From: Parabacteroides massiliensis
Lineage (GTDB): Bacteria > Bacteroidota > Bacteroidia > Bacteroidales > Tannerellaceae
DNA: 64,000 bases
Direction of reading: 5' to 3'
NCBI RefSeq assembly: GCF_900155425.1
Contig: NZ_LT700190.1
Location: 727,386-791,385 of the forward strand
In this document: positions 17,449 to 27,463 of the stretch, one piece after another
How positions within the stretch are numbered: the first letter of the stretch is position 1
Layout of the letters: every line of letters begins with the position of its first letter
The notes under the pieces: generated by a model
The model's database searches: none
What the model saw: the letters and a program-made list of their open reading frames with translations, nothing else
What the model was told of the DNA's origin: nothing
Program-made: the position numbers and the translations under genes

Positions 17449-18573
17449 ATGGCTGGTAATGTAAAATGGGTTAGGTTGGGAGATTATATCGAACAGTGTG
17501 ATGAAAGGAATACAGCAGGTAATAATTATCCGGTAATAGGTATAAATCGAGACAAAATATTTATGCCAACAGTCGCAAATTTGGATGGAGTTGATATTGC
17601 TAAGTATAAAGTTATCACAAAAGGAATGTTTGTGTTTAGTGGTATGCAGACAGGACGTGACATCTGTATTCGTATAGGATTATACGGCGATGAACAACCG
17701 GCTTTAATTTCTCCGGCATATACAACTTTTATCATCAATGATGAAAAGGAAGTCCTGCCTGAATATTTTTTCATGTATTTTAATCGTGCCGAAAGCGATC
17801 GTTATGGCTGGTTCATTAGTGATTCCAGTGTTCGAGCTAACTTGGACTGGCCACGCTTCCTCGACATTGAGATTCCGTTACCATCTCCTACCGAACAGCA
17901 GAAAGTTGTAAATGCTTGGAAAGCATTCCGGGAAATCAAAGAACAAAACGAGACTAAGGCTGCTCCGCTTATGCAGGTCTGCCAAAGCTATATTCAGGAA
18001 TTGAAGCAAAAATATCCATTGCAGGAAATCGGACCGTACATTGAAGAATATGATGAAAGGAATTCTGATGAAATATATTGTCTTGATGATGTAAGAGGTA
18101 TTAGCATAGAAAAGAAGATTATAGACACAAAAGCAAATATGGATGGGGTCAAATTAACTCCATATAAGATTTTTAAGACAAATACTTTTTGCTATGTAAC
18201 AATAACATCTCGTAATGGAGAAAAAATTACATTGGCATTAAACAACAATAATAACAATCACATTGTATCATCATCATATATAACGTTTGACATTAATAAA
18301 AAGGAAAAGATTCTACCGAAATTCTTATATCTATGGTTCTGTCGTCCTGAATTTGACCGTTACGCCCGTTTTAACTCATGGGGAAGTGCGCGTGAAGCAT
18401 TCTCCTTTGAAGATATGAAACGTTGCAAAATACCTCTTCCTCCAATTGACGTTCAACGTGCAATCGTCAATATATACAAATGTGCAAACGAAGCAAAGCA
18501 AATAGCAGAAGAAGCTGACAGGCTTTCTCGTGAAGTGTGTCCGGCACTGATTCAACATGTCATACATTCTTAA
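17449..18573 (+). CDS. hsdS: Type I restriction specificity subunit (HsdS)
   Basis: 374 residues with two target-recognition domains (about 1-150 and 195-340), each followed by a conserved spacer helix. The two halves start alike, LGDYIEQCDERN and IGPYIEEYDERN, and both contain the closing IPLPxxxxQ motif (IPLPSPTEQQKVV, IPLPPIDVQRAIV). It determines the bipartite DNA site read by the HsdM/HsdR complex. Only one specificity gene is present: no second or partial hsdS and no inverted repeat or invertase is nearby, so I see no sign of phase-variable shuffling here. Confidence 0.93.
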   Translation: MAGNVKWVRLGDYIEQCDERNTAGNNYPVIGINRDKIFMPTVANLDGVDIAKYKVITKGMFVFSGMQTGRDICIRIGLYGDEQPALISPAYTTFIINDEKEVLPEYFFMYFNRAESDRYGWFISDSSVRANLDWPRFLDIEIPLPSPTEQQKVVNAWKAFREIKEQNETKAAPLMQVCQSYIQELKQKYPLQEIGPYIEEYDERNSDEIYCLDDVRGISIEKKIIDTKANMDGVKLTPYKIFKTNTFCYVTITSRNGEKITLALNNNNNNHIVSSSYITFDINKKEKILPKFLYLWFCRPEFDRYARFNSWGSAREAFSFEDMKRCKIPLPPIDVQRAIVNIYKCANEAKQIAEEADRLSREVCPALIQHVIHS

Positions 18574-18585
18574 ATAACAGCGATT

Positions 18586-21500
18586 ATGGCAAATAAAGGG
18601 AAATATTACGAAAGCCAGTTCGAGGAGGCTACTATTGAGCTTCTTCATGAATCGCATTGGCAATATGCATTTGGTGATGACATTCACAGGAAATATACCG
18701 ACCCACTCATTGAAGAGGACTTAAGGAATTTTCTCGCCGTTCAATACAAAGACAAGAATTTGACCACCTCCGAGATGGACAGTATCGTCGCTAACCTGCG
18801 CAATACTGGCGGACAGAATGACTATTATGCTCTTCGGAATGCTTTTTTGCTCTATCGTGACGGTTATGATTTTGCATATAGCGATGGTCGGGATAATCCG
18901 TTTCGTTTGGAATACATTGACTTCGAGCATCCCGACCATAATATTTTCCGTTGTGTCAATCAGTTTGTCATGGAGCAAGGCCGTGAGAATCGTCGTCCGG
19001 ATATCCTGCTTTTCATAAACGGCATACCCGTTTGTATCATCGAACTGAAAAATCCGACTAATCAGAATGCAACTATACGTGATGCACATACGCAGATTTG
19101 TACGCGCTACATGAGGGATATACCGTCTCTGTTGAAATATTGCGCTTTGGCGGTAATCAGTGACGGGGCAAAGAATGCTTTGGGTTCTACCTATACGCCA
19201 TTCGAATTTTTCTATGAATGGAAGAAGATAAATAATGAAGGCAAAGCCGGAAAAGGTCTTGACACACTTCGTACACTCATTCGTGGGGCCTTGTCACCGG
19301 AACGTATATTGGAGATATTGCGAGATTATGTCTATTTCCCTGATCCGACAAAGGAAGACGACACGACCGAAATTGTATGCCGATACCCGCAGTTTTTTGC
19401 CACCCGCAAACTGCGGGACAATATCCTTGACCATTTGCGTTCTGTCGGAGGTGATGGAAAAGGCGGTACATATTTCGGAGCTACAGGATGCGGAAAAACC
19501 TATACAATGCTTTTCCTTGCCCGTCAATTAGTTCTACGCTGTAAGAAACAACTGGGCAGTCCGACTATCCTTGTCATAGTAGACAGGGAGGATTTGGAGA
19601 CACAAACCGGAAAACTATTCCGTCGCTCGAAACAGTATCTTGAGGACGAAGCTGTAAAGGTATTTGAGACAAGGAAAGAACTTGCTGAAGAGATGCGTAT
19701 GCGTAAAACAGGAGGAGTCTATATCACCACTATCCAGAAATTTGCAGAAACGACAGGATTACTGACAGATCGTTCCAATGTCATCTGTTTGAGTGATGAA
19801 GCTCATCGTTCCCAAAATAATATCGGATCGAAACTCTCCATACAAACCGAAGGGGATACTGATAAGATAGGTGCGAAAATCACATACGGTTTTGCCAAGT
19901 ATCTACGAGATGCATTACCGAATGCTACTTATGTCGGTTTTACCGGAACCCCTATTGACGAAACCATACATGTGTTTGGTAAGGTGGTAGATCAATATAC
20001 GATGAAGGAATCAGAAGAGGACGAAATAACCGTTCCAATCAAATATGATCCTCGGTTGGCTCGTGTGTTTCTCAATAAAGAACAGGCAGATAAAGTAGAA
20101 GAGTATTATCGTCTGTGTGCAGACGAAGGGGCAACACCAGAGGATATAGCAAAGAGCAAGGTGGCCATGTCCAGTATGGAGGTGATTATTGGTGATGAAG
20201 ATGTCCTGAGTCGTGTCGCCAAAGACATTATCGAAGATTACAAACGCCGTACAGAAACGACCGACCGTCTGCAAAAGGCCATGATTACCTGTGCAGACCG
20301 CAAAATAGCATTCCGACTGTATAAAATTATGCGGAAGTTGCAGCCTGACTGGTTTGAGAAGAGGAAAGCATTGAACGAATTTATATTGACTGCAGACGAA
20401 AAGGAAAAACTCAGTGACATCGCTTTTGTCAATATGGTCATGACACGTGACAAAGATGATGAAAAGGAACTTTACAATCTGCTTGGCGATAAGGAATATC
20501 GTAAGTTTCTCGATGCAGAGTTTAAATCAGAAAAATCGAATTTTCATATCTCCATCAATGTAGATATGTGGATTACGGGATTTGATGTGCCTTGTCTTAC
20601 GATGCTTTATAATGACAAACCGCTATCGAAACATACGCTTATTCAGACTATTTCGCGTGTAAACCGTAAATTCGGTACAAAAGAGTGTGGTTTTATCATC
20701 GACTATATAGGCATTCGGGAGGAGATGAAGAAAGCCATGAAAAAATACGGTAGCGAAGTCGGACCTCAGGAGGATTTAGAAGTTGCACATGAAGTATTAC
20801 AAAACGAATTGCAACTATTGCAAGAGAAATTGTCCGGACTGGTCTTTGACCGTTTCTTTGGGAATAATGACCTTGCCCGGCTTCAGTTCATTCAAGAAGC
20901 GGCTGAATATATCCTTGCCAACAGTGTGGAACGGAAAGGAGAGGTGTCCTTCCTTAAACTTTTCAGGGAACATGTCAAACGCCTGCGCTCTGCCTATAAT
21001 ATCTGTAATCCTGCCGGCATTCTGACAGAAGATGAAGTCGTATGGAGCCAATGTTTCATGGGCGTCTGCTCATATGTGAATAAAATGACCGCTACAGAAC
21101 ATGACACAGAAAGCATGAATCGGCATGTAGAACAGTTGGTTCAAGAAGCAATCCTAGTCTGCGGAGTAGAACGGGTAATGAATGAAGGTATTGAAGAAAA
21201 TATTTTCAGCGATTCATTTTCTAAAGAGGTGGATGAAATAAAGATGCCATTCACCAAGTTCCAGATTCTCTGCAAACTTGTCGCTAAAGCCATCAAAACA
21301 TACAGCCGGACAAATAAGATACAGGCCGAGCATTTCCAAAAGATGCTTGAAGATACCATAGATGCCTATAACACGCGGAACAAGCTGACATTTACCAACG
21401 AAGTGACACAGAACGTAGTGAATGATGTATGCGACATCGTTTCATATAAAATCAATGGACTCTCGAACAAGTTGATGAGTATACTGAAAGACCTAAAAGC

Positions 21501-21813
21501 TGATAGTGAAAAATTCAAAGTTTTGGGTATCACTTTCGAGGAGAAAGCATTTTTTGATGTTCTTGTCGAAGTTCGTGACAAACACAGCTTTGAATATGCG
21601 GATGATCGCTGCATTGAATTGGCTAAGAAAATAAAAGCTCTGATAGACGACACTGCCATCTATGCCGACTGGCTGAACAACGATAATCTCAAAAGTAAAC
21701 TTGCTAGCCAGCTCACATATCTCCTCTACAAAGAAGGCTATCCTCCTCAGTGGGACGAAGAAGTCTTCCAGAAAGTTTTGGAACAGGTGGAGAATTATAA
21801 AAAATATGAATAA
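18586..21813 (+). CDS. hsdR: Type I restriction endonuclease/translocase subunit (HsdR)
   Basis: 1075 residues. The N-terminal nuclease domain shows the PD-(D/E)XK signature RPDILLF...CIIELKN (Asp139, Glu153, Lys155). A superfamily 2 motor follows with Walker A GATGCGKT (298-305), DEAH (404-407), the TGTP motif III (VGFTGTPID) and motif VI (QTISRVNRKF). The C-terminal helical region contacts HsdM. It translocates unmodified DNA and cuts it at a distance. It is the last gene of the operon. The stop is at 21813; the following DNA is a SusD fossil. Confidence 0.95.
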   Translation: MANKGKYYESQFEEATIELLHESHWQYAFGDDIHRKYTDPLIEEDLRNFLAVQYKDKNLTTSEMDSIVANLRNTGGQNDYYALRNAFLLYRDGYDFAYSDGRDNPFRLEYIDFEHPDHNIFRCVNQFVMEQGRENRRPDILLFINGIPVCIIELKNPTNQNATIRDAHTQICTRYMRDIPSLLKYCALAVISDGAKNALGSTYTPFEFFYEWKKINNEGKAGKGLDTLRTLIRGALSPERILEILRDYVYFPDPTKEDDTTEIVCRYPQFFATRKLRDNILDHLRSVGGDGKGGTYFGATGCGKTYTMLFLARQLVLRCKKQLGSPTILVIVDREDLETQTGKLFRRSKQYLEDEAVKVFETRKELAEEMRMRKTGGVYITTIQKFAETTGLLTDRSNVICLSDEAHRSQNNIGSKLSIQTEGDTDKIGAKITYGFAKYLRDALPNATYVGFTGTPIDETIHVFGKVVDQYTMKESEEDEITVPIKYDPRLARVFLNKEQADKVEEYYRLCADEGATPEDIAKSKVAMSSMEVIIGDEDVLSRVAKDIIEDYKRRTETTDRLQKAMITCADRKIAFRLYKIMRKLQPDWFEKRKALNEFILTADEKEKLSDIAFVNMVMTRDKDDEKELYNLLGDKEYRKFLDAEFKSEKSNFHISINVDMWITGFDVPCLTMLYNDKPLSKHTLIQTISRVNRKFGTKECGFIIDYIGIREEMKKAMKKYGSEVGPQEDLEVAHEVLQNELQLLQEKLSGLVFDRFFGNNDLARLQFIQEAAEYILANSVERKGEVSFLKLFREHVKRLRSAYNICNPAGILTEDEVVWSQCFMGVCSYVNKMTATEHDTESMNRHVEQLVQEAILVCGVERVMNEGIEENIFSDSFSKEVDEIKMPFTKFQILCKLVAKAIKTYSRTNKIQAEHFQKMLEDTIDAYNTRNKLTFTNEVTQNVVNDVCDIVSYKINGLSNKLMSILKDLKADSEKFKVLGITFEEKAFFDVLVEVRDKHSFEYADDRCIELAKKIKALIDDTAIYADWLNNDNLKSKLASQLTYLLYKEGYPPQWDEEVFQKVLEQVENYKKYE

Positions 21814-21819
21814 TAACCG

Positions 21820-22263
21820 GTTGGCGGAACGGATATTTGGGGCGATGGAGAAAATATCAATTCTACACAAACAAATACACGTCCTAAAGAATATGCGGCA
21901 CCGGAAGCCGGTGGTTGGTATGAGGCGAATCCGACTCCGCAAATCATGGATTATTTTTTTACAGGAAAAAGACAAAGACGGCAATTTTGATTATCGTGCC
22001 CGTACTTCGGTCGCTTGGGACTGGGAAGGATGTACATATTATCTGAAACCGTTTAGATAAAGGTTTGCTGCGGACAGATGGAACACGTATTGGATATTGA
22101 AATACCAGAATTGGAATACGCAGGAATCAGAACCTTCACCTCCTATGTCCTGTATCAATGAACGTGCTGTCCGTTATGCTGATGTGATATTGTTGCTTGC
22201 AGAATCTTATCTGCGTGGCAAACAGGACTTGCCGATTGCTATCAGTTACTCAGTTTTTAACTG
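21820..22263 (+). pseudogene. Decayed SusD-family gene (3' half)
   Basis: Directly after hsdR the DNA encodes in pieces GGTDIWGDGENINS, APEAGGWYEANPTPQIMDYF, then (after a frame change near 21956) DKDGNFDYRARTSVAWDWEG, an in-frame TAA at 22058, then RFAADRWNTYWILKYQNWN and ERAVRYADVILLLAESYL. The last is the conserved SusD segment I-R-Y-A-D-V-L-L-x-x-A-E. At least one frameshift and one stop disrupt it, and both ends are missing. It is the remnant of a second sugar-uptake locus whose SusC and SusD 5' part are gone, probably replaced when the restriction island arrived. Confidence 0.8.
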
Positions 22264-22276
22264 ACATATTGCCGTT

Positions 22277-22553
22277 AAGGTAGATCAAAGCAAACCTCTT
22301 ACGGGAAGGTGGTATACAGGTCCCGGTATTTACCTGCATGTTTATTTATCCATATATATTTTAAGGAGTGGTGGTTGAAGGATATGACTGATTTTATCAA
22401 GCGGGATAGGAGCCACCCGTCTGTGATTATGTGGAGCCAATGGTTCATATGCTTCCTCATTGGACGCATTTGGGAAAAGAGGGGGAAAGAATTCCGGTTG
22501 TTATTTATACGAACTGTGATTCGGTGGAATTGTTTTTAATGATGTATCTTTGG
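22277..22553 (+). pseudogene. GH2 glycoside hydrolase reduced to three short blocks
   Basis: Three separate GH2 signatures survive within 280 bp. They are KPLTGRWYTGPGIYLHVYL (end of the sugar-binding domain), DFIKRDRSHPSVIMWS (the strand before the catalytic Glu), and, in another frame, MVHMLPHWTHLGKEG followed by VVIYTNCDSVELFL (C-terminal beta-sandwich, as in DUF4982-type enzymes). A full gene would need about 2.4 kb, so two large internal deletions have removed the catalytic core. It lies between the SusD fossil and the intact GH20 gene and belongs to the same dead locus. Confidence 0.75.
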
Positions 22554-22582
22554 AAAGTAAATAATTTGATAATACAGGCTTT

Positions 22583-24634
22583 ATGAAAATTCTCTCATTG
22601 CTATCTTTGTGTATGTTTTTTACACTAAACCTTTATGCACGCAGTTTGGATAAGGTGTTTCAACTCTTGCCTCAGCCTCAATCTGTTGAGGTGCTTGCGG
22701 GGAAGGGATTTATGTATGATGAGTTGACGTTTGTTTCGGTTGCACCCGGTACTCCGGTTCCGGTGTTGGGAGCGTTGACGGATGTTCTTCCTCGTAGCGG
22801 ACGTGCAGGTAAAGGATTGTTCCTGCAGCTGTCCGGGCAGAACGTTCCCGATTCGCCCGAAGGATATGTTTTGGAGGTGAACGGCAAGGGGGTGACGGTG
22901 ACGGCACGCACGGAAGCCGGCCTTTTCTATGGTTGCCAGACACTGGAGCAACTGTTGGAAGACAGCCGCGATTTCGGACGGGAGATCCCGCAGATGAAGA
23001 TAACCGATTATCCGGCTATCGCCTATCGCGCCGTCCATCTCGATACGAAGCATCATCTGGACCGGATGGAATATTATTACCGGATGGTCGACCGGCTGGC
23101 ACGCTATAAGATGAATGTTATTATCTGGGAACTGGAAGACAAGCTGCGTTTTACGCGCCGTCCGGAAGTCGCTGCCCCGAATGCGATCAGCAAGCAGGAG
23201 ATGCAGGCGCTCTGCCGGTATGCGAAAGAACGGAATGTAGAGATCAGTCCGCTTGTACAGGGACTCGGCCATGCCGGTTTTATCCTGAAGCATCATTGGG
23301 AACTGCGGGAGAATCCGGCAAGCGATTGGGAGTTCTGCCCGTCTGATCCGCGTACATACGAAGTTCAGTTCGATCTTTATCTGGATGCGCTCGAAGCGAT
23401 GCCTTACGGGAAATATCTGCATGTCGGAGGAGACGAGATCACGGCGATCGGTGTTGATGAACGTTGCAAGGCGACCGGCAAAACGGCTTTCGAATTGCAG
23501 ATGATCTGGTTGAAGAAAGTCTGTCAGTTTGCTGTAGATCATGGTCGCGTTCCCATCTTTTGGGATGATATGCCGTTGAAATATGCCGGGATATGGGAAC
23601 TTGTGCTAAGCGATAAATCCGAAGAGGAGGTTGCGAAAGCCTGGAACACCGACAAGCTGGATAAGGCGGTCGATCTGTTTCCGAAAGAATGCGTGTATAT
23701 GCGTTGGAAATATGAAGATGCGACAGCGCCTGCCCATCAGCGTCTTTTGAAATGGTATCATGATAAAGGGCTGAAGGTGATGGGAGCGACTGCTGCTGCG
23801 GCCGGAGATTCGCCTTTCATGCCGCGCCGGAATTCCCGTTCGGAATATGTGAAAGGATTCAACAGGCTGGTTGCCGAAAACCATCTGGAAGGGATATTGG
23901 CGACATCCTGGGATGACGGTTCACCGCATCTGGAAACGGTTTGGCGGGGCTTTATCGCCCAAGGCGAGTTCGGTTGGAACCCGTCGGCACGGGATATAGA
24001 GGCGTTCAAACAGGCACATGCGCAGCGTGAATATGGTTTTCGTCCGGAAGATAACCGGATGGCGTTTTTGGATGAATTGGAAAAGGCTGTCTTTTTCTTT
24101 GACGGTGCGCTGGTGACTTCCGGACGCCGTAATCCGGCGTGGGGCACGACAGCTTTCACATTGATGGAGTTGCCGGATAAGGCGAAGCCGGGAGCATGGA
24201 GCGAATCGTATAAAGATAAAATAGCACAGGCAAGGATTGAGGCCGGACGTTACGAGAAGATTACTGAAGGAATCAAGACTGCAAAGGCTAAAGCTTTGCG
24301 CAATCGCTATACGTTGCAGGTCTATGAGCAGACGAACAATCTGCAAAACTATCCGGTACGCCTGATTCTGGCTCTGAATGCCTACGACACGGCGAAAGAC
24401 GAGGCGGCTCAGAAAATTGCTTTGTCAGAAGTAGCCGAGGTCTGCGATTACTTCGATGCCATGCGGGCTAATCTGGAGTCGGTTTATTCTGAAACTCGTT
24501 TCATGCAGCAGCCTGAAGGGTTCGTTTCTGATCTGAACCATCATAATCATTTGTCTTCCAAGACGTACAATAGCGATTGGTGGTATTATTACGAGATCCC
24601 GATGGTCCGGAAAGTACGGGCTTGGATGAAGTAA
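22583..24634 (+). CDS. Glycoside hydrolase family 20 beta-N-acetylhexosaminidase, secreted
   Basis: 683 residues with signal peptide MKILSLLSLCMFFTLNLYA. A GH20b-like N-terminal domain (about 25-140, QLLPQPQSVEV and GLFYGCQTLEQLL) precedes the TIM barrel (AIAYRAVHLDTKHHLD onward). The catalytic Asp-Glu pair is in HVGGDE (Asp284, Glu285), which performs substrate-assisted cleavage of terminal GlcNAc or GalNAc. The region after about 500 is helical and longer than in classic GH20 enzymes. It heads a plus-strand run of three hydrolases (GH20, GH2, GH16), which suggests use of a host- or microbe-derived amino-sugar glycan. Confidence 0.9.
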   Translation: MKILSLLSLCMFFTLNLYARSLDKVFQLLPQPQSVEVLAGKGFMYDELTFVSVAPGTPVPVLGALTDVLPRSGRAGKGLFLQLSGQNVPDSPEGYVLEVNGKGVTVTARTEAGLFYGCQTLEQLLEDSRDFGREIPQMKITDYPAIAYRAVHLDTKHHLDRMEYYYRMVDRLARYKMNVIIWELEDKLRFTRRPEVAAPNAISKQEMQALCRYAKERNVEISPLVQGLGHAGFILKHHWELRENPASDWEFCPSDPRTYEVQFDLYLDALEAMPYGKYLHVGGDEITAIGVDERCKATGKTAFELQMIWLKKVCQFAVDHGRVPIFWDDMPLKYAGIWELVLSDKSEEEVAKAWNTDKLDKAVDLFPKECVYMRWKYEDATAPAHQRLLKWYHDKGLKVMGATAAAAGDSPFMPRRNSRSEYVKGFNRLVAENHLEGILATSWDDGSPHLETVWRGFIAQGEFGWNPSARDIEAFKQAHAQREYGFRPEDNRMAFLDELEKAVFFFDGALVTSGRRNPAWGTTAFTLMELPDKAKPGAWSESYKDKIAQARIEAGRYEKITEGIKTAKAKALRNRYTLQVYEQTNNLQNYPVRLILALNAYDTAKDEAAQKIALSEVAEVCDYFDAMRANLESVYSETRFMQQPEGFVSDLNHHNHLSSKTYNSDWWYYYEIPMVRKVRAWMK

Positions 24635-24691
24635 CTTTTTTCGGAGGTTTTGGGGTATGCCTCCTTTGAATGATAAATTGTAAATTTCATA

Positions 24692-27355
24692 ATGAAGAAG
24701 AAAATTATATTCAGTTTTGTGTTTATATGGCTTAGCCTTTCTTTGTGGGCGGCCCGTCAGCCTGAATTTTCAACAGCTGGTTTTTTCCGGCTGGACAACA
24801 GCGGGCGTGAAGTGTTTTCGATGAATCCGGCTTGGCGTTTTTATAAAGGGGCCGCCGACGGTGCGGAGAGAAAAGAGTTTGATGATAAAGACTGGACGGT
24901 CGTTTCTTTGCCGAACGGCATTGAATATCTGCCGACCGAAGCGAGCGGTTGCATCAATTATCAGGGGAAAGTCTGGTATCGGAAGCATTTTGTGCCTGAT
25001 ACTGCTCTGAAAGGGAAAAAACTTTTCCTGCATTTCGAAGCCATAATGGGGAAAAGCAAGGTTTTTGTGAACGGCCGGTTGTTGACGGAGCATTTCGGCG
25101 GTTATCTGCCTGTCATTGTCGATGTGACGGATGCTTTGGACTGGAACGGCGACAACGTGATTGCCGTCTGGGCCGATAACAGCGATGATCCTTCCTATCC
25201 TCCCGGAAAGGCGCAAGATGTGCTGGACTTTACCTATTTCGGCGGTATTTACCGGGATTGTTGGCTGATTGCGCATAATAAGGTGTTTATCACCGATCCC
25301 AATTATGAGGATGAGATAGCGGGAGGGGGCTTGTTTGTCGCTTTCGGGAAAGTGTCGGATGAGTTGGCCGAGGTGCAATTGAAGATACAGGTACGCAACG
25401 CAACAGAGAAATCTTTCTCCGGCGTGGTGGAGTATACCTTGTTGCAACCGGATGGTACACAAGTGGCTTATCTGAATGATAAAATCCGAGTGAAAGCCGG
25501 TAAAGCGACAACCTCTTCCGATAGAATATCGGTGGAACGGCCGATGCTCTGGACTCCTTCGACACCGACTTTGTATAACCTGTTGGTGCGGATACTCGAC
25601 AATGAGGGGAATGTGATCGACGGATATCGTCGCCGTATCGGAATCCGGAGTATCGAGTTTAAGGGAAAAGACGGTTTCTTCCTGAATGGTAAACCGTACG
25701 GCAAACCGTTGATCGGAGCCAACCGTCACCAGGACTTTGCGGTTGTCGGAAACGCTGTCGCAAACAGCATACATTGGCGGGATGCCAAAAAACTGAAAGA
25801 GGCAGGGATGGAGATTATCCGTAATGCCCACTGCCCGCAAGACCCGGCTTTCATGGATGCCTGTGACGAATTGGGTTTGTTCGTGATCGTCAATACGCCC
25901 GGCTGGCAGTTCTGGAATGATGCGCCCGAATTTGCGCAGCGCGTGTATAGTGATATCCGCAATGTCGTACGTCGCGATCGCAACCACCCTTCGGTCTGGC
26001 TGTGGGAGCCGATCCTGAACGAGACCTGGTATCCGGCAGACTTTGCCAAGAACACTCGTGATATCGTGGACGCTGAATATCCGTATCCCTATTGCTACTG
26101 CGGAAGTGACAGTGAGGCACGCGGACATGAAAATTTCCCGGTCTATTTTGGACATCCTGCCAATATGCAGAATGCGTCGAAAGAGATTGATCCGACGAAG
26201 ACCTATTTCACTCGCGAATGGGGCGACAATGTGGATGACTGGAGTTCGCACAATTCGCCCAGCCGTGTAGCCCGTAACTGGGGTGAACAGCCGATGCGTG
26301 TGCAGGCTTGGCATTATGCCAGCCCTTCTTATCCGGTGACCAGCTACGATGTTCTTTATAAACAATCTCCGCAGCATGTCGGCGGTTGCCTTTGGCATTC
26401 GTTCGACCACCAGCGCGGCTACCATCCCGATCCGTTCTACGGTGGTCTGATGGACGTCTTTCGCCAGCCTAAATATTCGTATTATATGTTTATGGCACAA
26501 CGTCCGGCAATGAAAGGCGCACAGCTTGCCGGAAGCGGGCCGATGGTGTATATCGCGCATGAGATGACGCCCTTCTCCGGGAAGGATGTGACGGTCTATT
26601 CCAATTGCGACGAGGTTCGCCTTACGTTTAACAAGGGCGGAAAGACTTATACTTATAAGAAAGACAAGAACCGTTCCGGAATGCCTTCGCCGGTCATCAC
26701 CTTCCCGGATGTCTATGATTTTATGGTCGACAAGGCGCTTTCAAGGGCTCGTAAGCAGGACGATGTCTATCTGCTTGCCGAAGGGCTGATTGACGGCCGG
26801 GTCGTGGCTACACATAAGGTCGTACCCGCCCGCCGCCCTGAAAAGATCCTGTTATGGGTGGACAACGAGGGCACGGACCTGAAGGCCGATGGCTCCGATT
26901 TCGTGACGGTGGTGGCTGCTGTTGCGGATAAGAATGGAAATATCAAACGACTGAATAACTACAATATCCGTTTCTCCATTGAAGGGGAAGGACGTTTGCT
27001 GGGTGGGGCTGAGATACTGGCTAATCCGGCTCCCGTAAAGTGGGGGACTGCGCCTGTCTTGGTTCAGTCTACCTTGAAACCTGGTAAGATACGGATTACG
27101 GCGAGTGTCTTGTTCGAAGGTTCGCAAATGCCGGTAAGCGGTGAACTGGAACTCGAATCGAAACAGCCTGCTTTCCCGTTGGTCTATGATGCTGCCGATG
27201 CTGCTCGCATCCCGTTGGGCAGTGTTTCGGCCGGACAAACCACCACCTTTAAAACGGATGCCGAACGAGAAGTGGAACTTCTGCGCAAGGAGCTGAATGC
27301 CTTGAAGTTGAAAGAAGTGGAACGGCAACAGTCTGAGTTCGGGGAAAAGGAATAG
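24692..27355 (+). CDS. Glycoside hydrolase family 2 enzyme (beta-galactosidase-like), secreted
   Basis: 887 residues with signal peptide MKKKIIFSFVFIWLSLSLWA. A sugar-binding jelly roll (about 45-195, ending FTYFGGIYRDCWL), an Ig domain and a TIM barrel (IGANRHQDFAVVG onward) are followed by C-terminal beta domains. The acid/base Glu is in ILNETW (Glu444); the Glu of YFTREWGD (about 509) is the likely nucleophile. The last 35 residues form a charged helix (EVELLRKELNALKLKEVE), an unusual tail for GH2. It lies 57 bp after the GH20 gene and is probably co-transcribed with it. Confidence 0.88.
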   Translation: MKKKIIFSFVFIWLSLSLWAARQPEFSTAGFFRLDNSGREVFSMNPAWRFYKGAADGAERKEFDDKDWTVVSLPNGIEYLPTEASGCINYQGKVWYRKHFVPDTALKGKKLFLHFEAIMGKSKVFVNGRLLTEHFGGYLPVIVDVTDALDWNGDNVIAVWADNSDDPSYPPGKAQDVLDFTYFGGIYRDCWLIAHNKVFITDPNYEDEIAGGGLFVAFGKVSDELAEVQLKIQVRNATEKSFSGVVEYTLLQPDGTQVAYLNDKIRVKAGKATTSSDRISVERPMLWTPSTPTLYNLLVRILDNEGNVIDGYRRRIGIRSIEFKGKDGFFLNGKPYGKPLIGANRHQDFAVVGNAVANSIHWRDAKKLKEAGMEIIRNAHCPQDPAFMDACDELGLFVIVNTPGWQFWNDAPEFAQRVYSDIRNVVRRDRNHPSVWLWEPILNETWYPADFAKNTRDIVDAEYPYPYCYCGSDSEARGHENFPVYFGHPANMQNASKEIDPTKTYFTREWGDNVDDWSSHNSPSRVARNWGEQPMRVQAWHYASPSYPVTSYDVLYKQSPQHVGGCLWHSFDHQRGYHPDPFYGGLMDVFRQPKYSYYMFMAQRPAMKGAQLAGSGPMVYIAHEMTPFSGKDVTVYSNCDEVRLTFNKGGKTYTYKKDKNRSGMPSPVITFPDVYDFMVDKALSRARKQDDVYLLAEGLIDGRVVATHKVVPARRPEKILLWVDNEGTDLKADGSDFVTVVAAVADKNGNIKRLNNYNIRFSIEGEGRLLGGAEILANPAPVKWGTAPVLVQSTLKPGKIRITASVLFEGSQMPVSGELELESKQPAFPLVYDAADAARIPLGSVSAGQTTTFKTDAEREVELLRKELNALKLKEVERQQSEFGEKE

Positions 27356-27463
27356 TTGCGAGAAGCGAAGATACGGAGTCAGGCCTTTAAAAAGAGCAGA
27401 AATCTTTGTATCTTCGCACTCGGAAGAATTACTTTCTTGAAAAAACACGAAAATAGATTAATA

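Noticed and set aside
17449..18573. Possible hsdS inversion (phase-variable specificity)
   Set aside because: No second hsdS, no inverted repeats between the halves beyond short YIExxDERN similarity, and no recombinase gene in the neighbourhood.
22625..23542. A 305-codon open frame on the minus strand
   Set aside because: Antisense to the GH20 gene; no recognisable protein features.
24770..26560. A 596-codon open frame on the minus strand
   Set aside because: It lies antisense to the clear GH2 gene, has no domain or start signals, and its composition (many Arg, His, Ile) is what the complementary strand of a high-GC gene gives.
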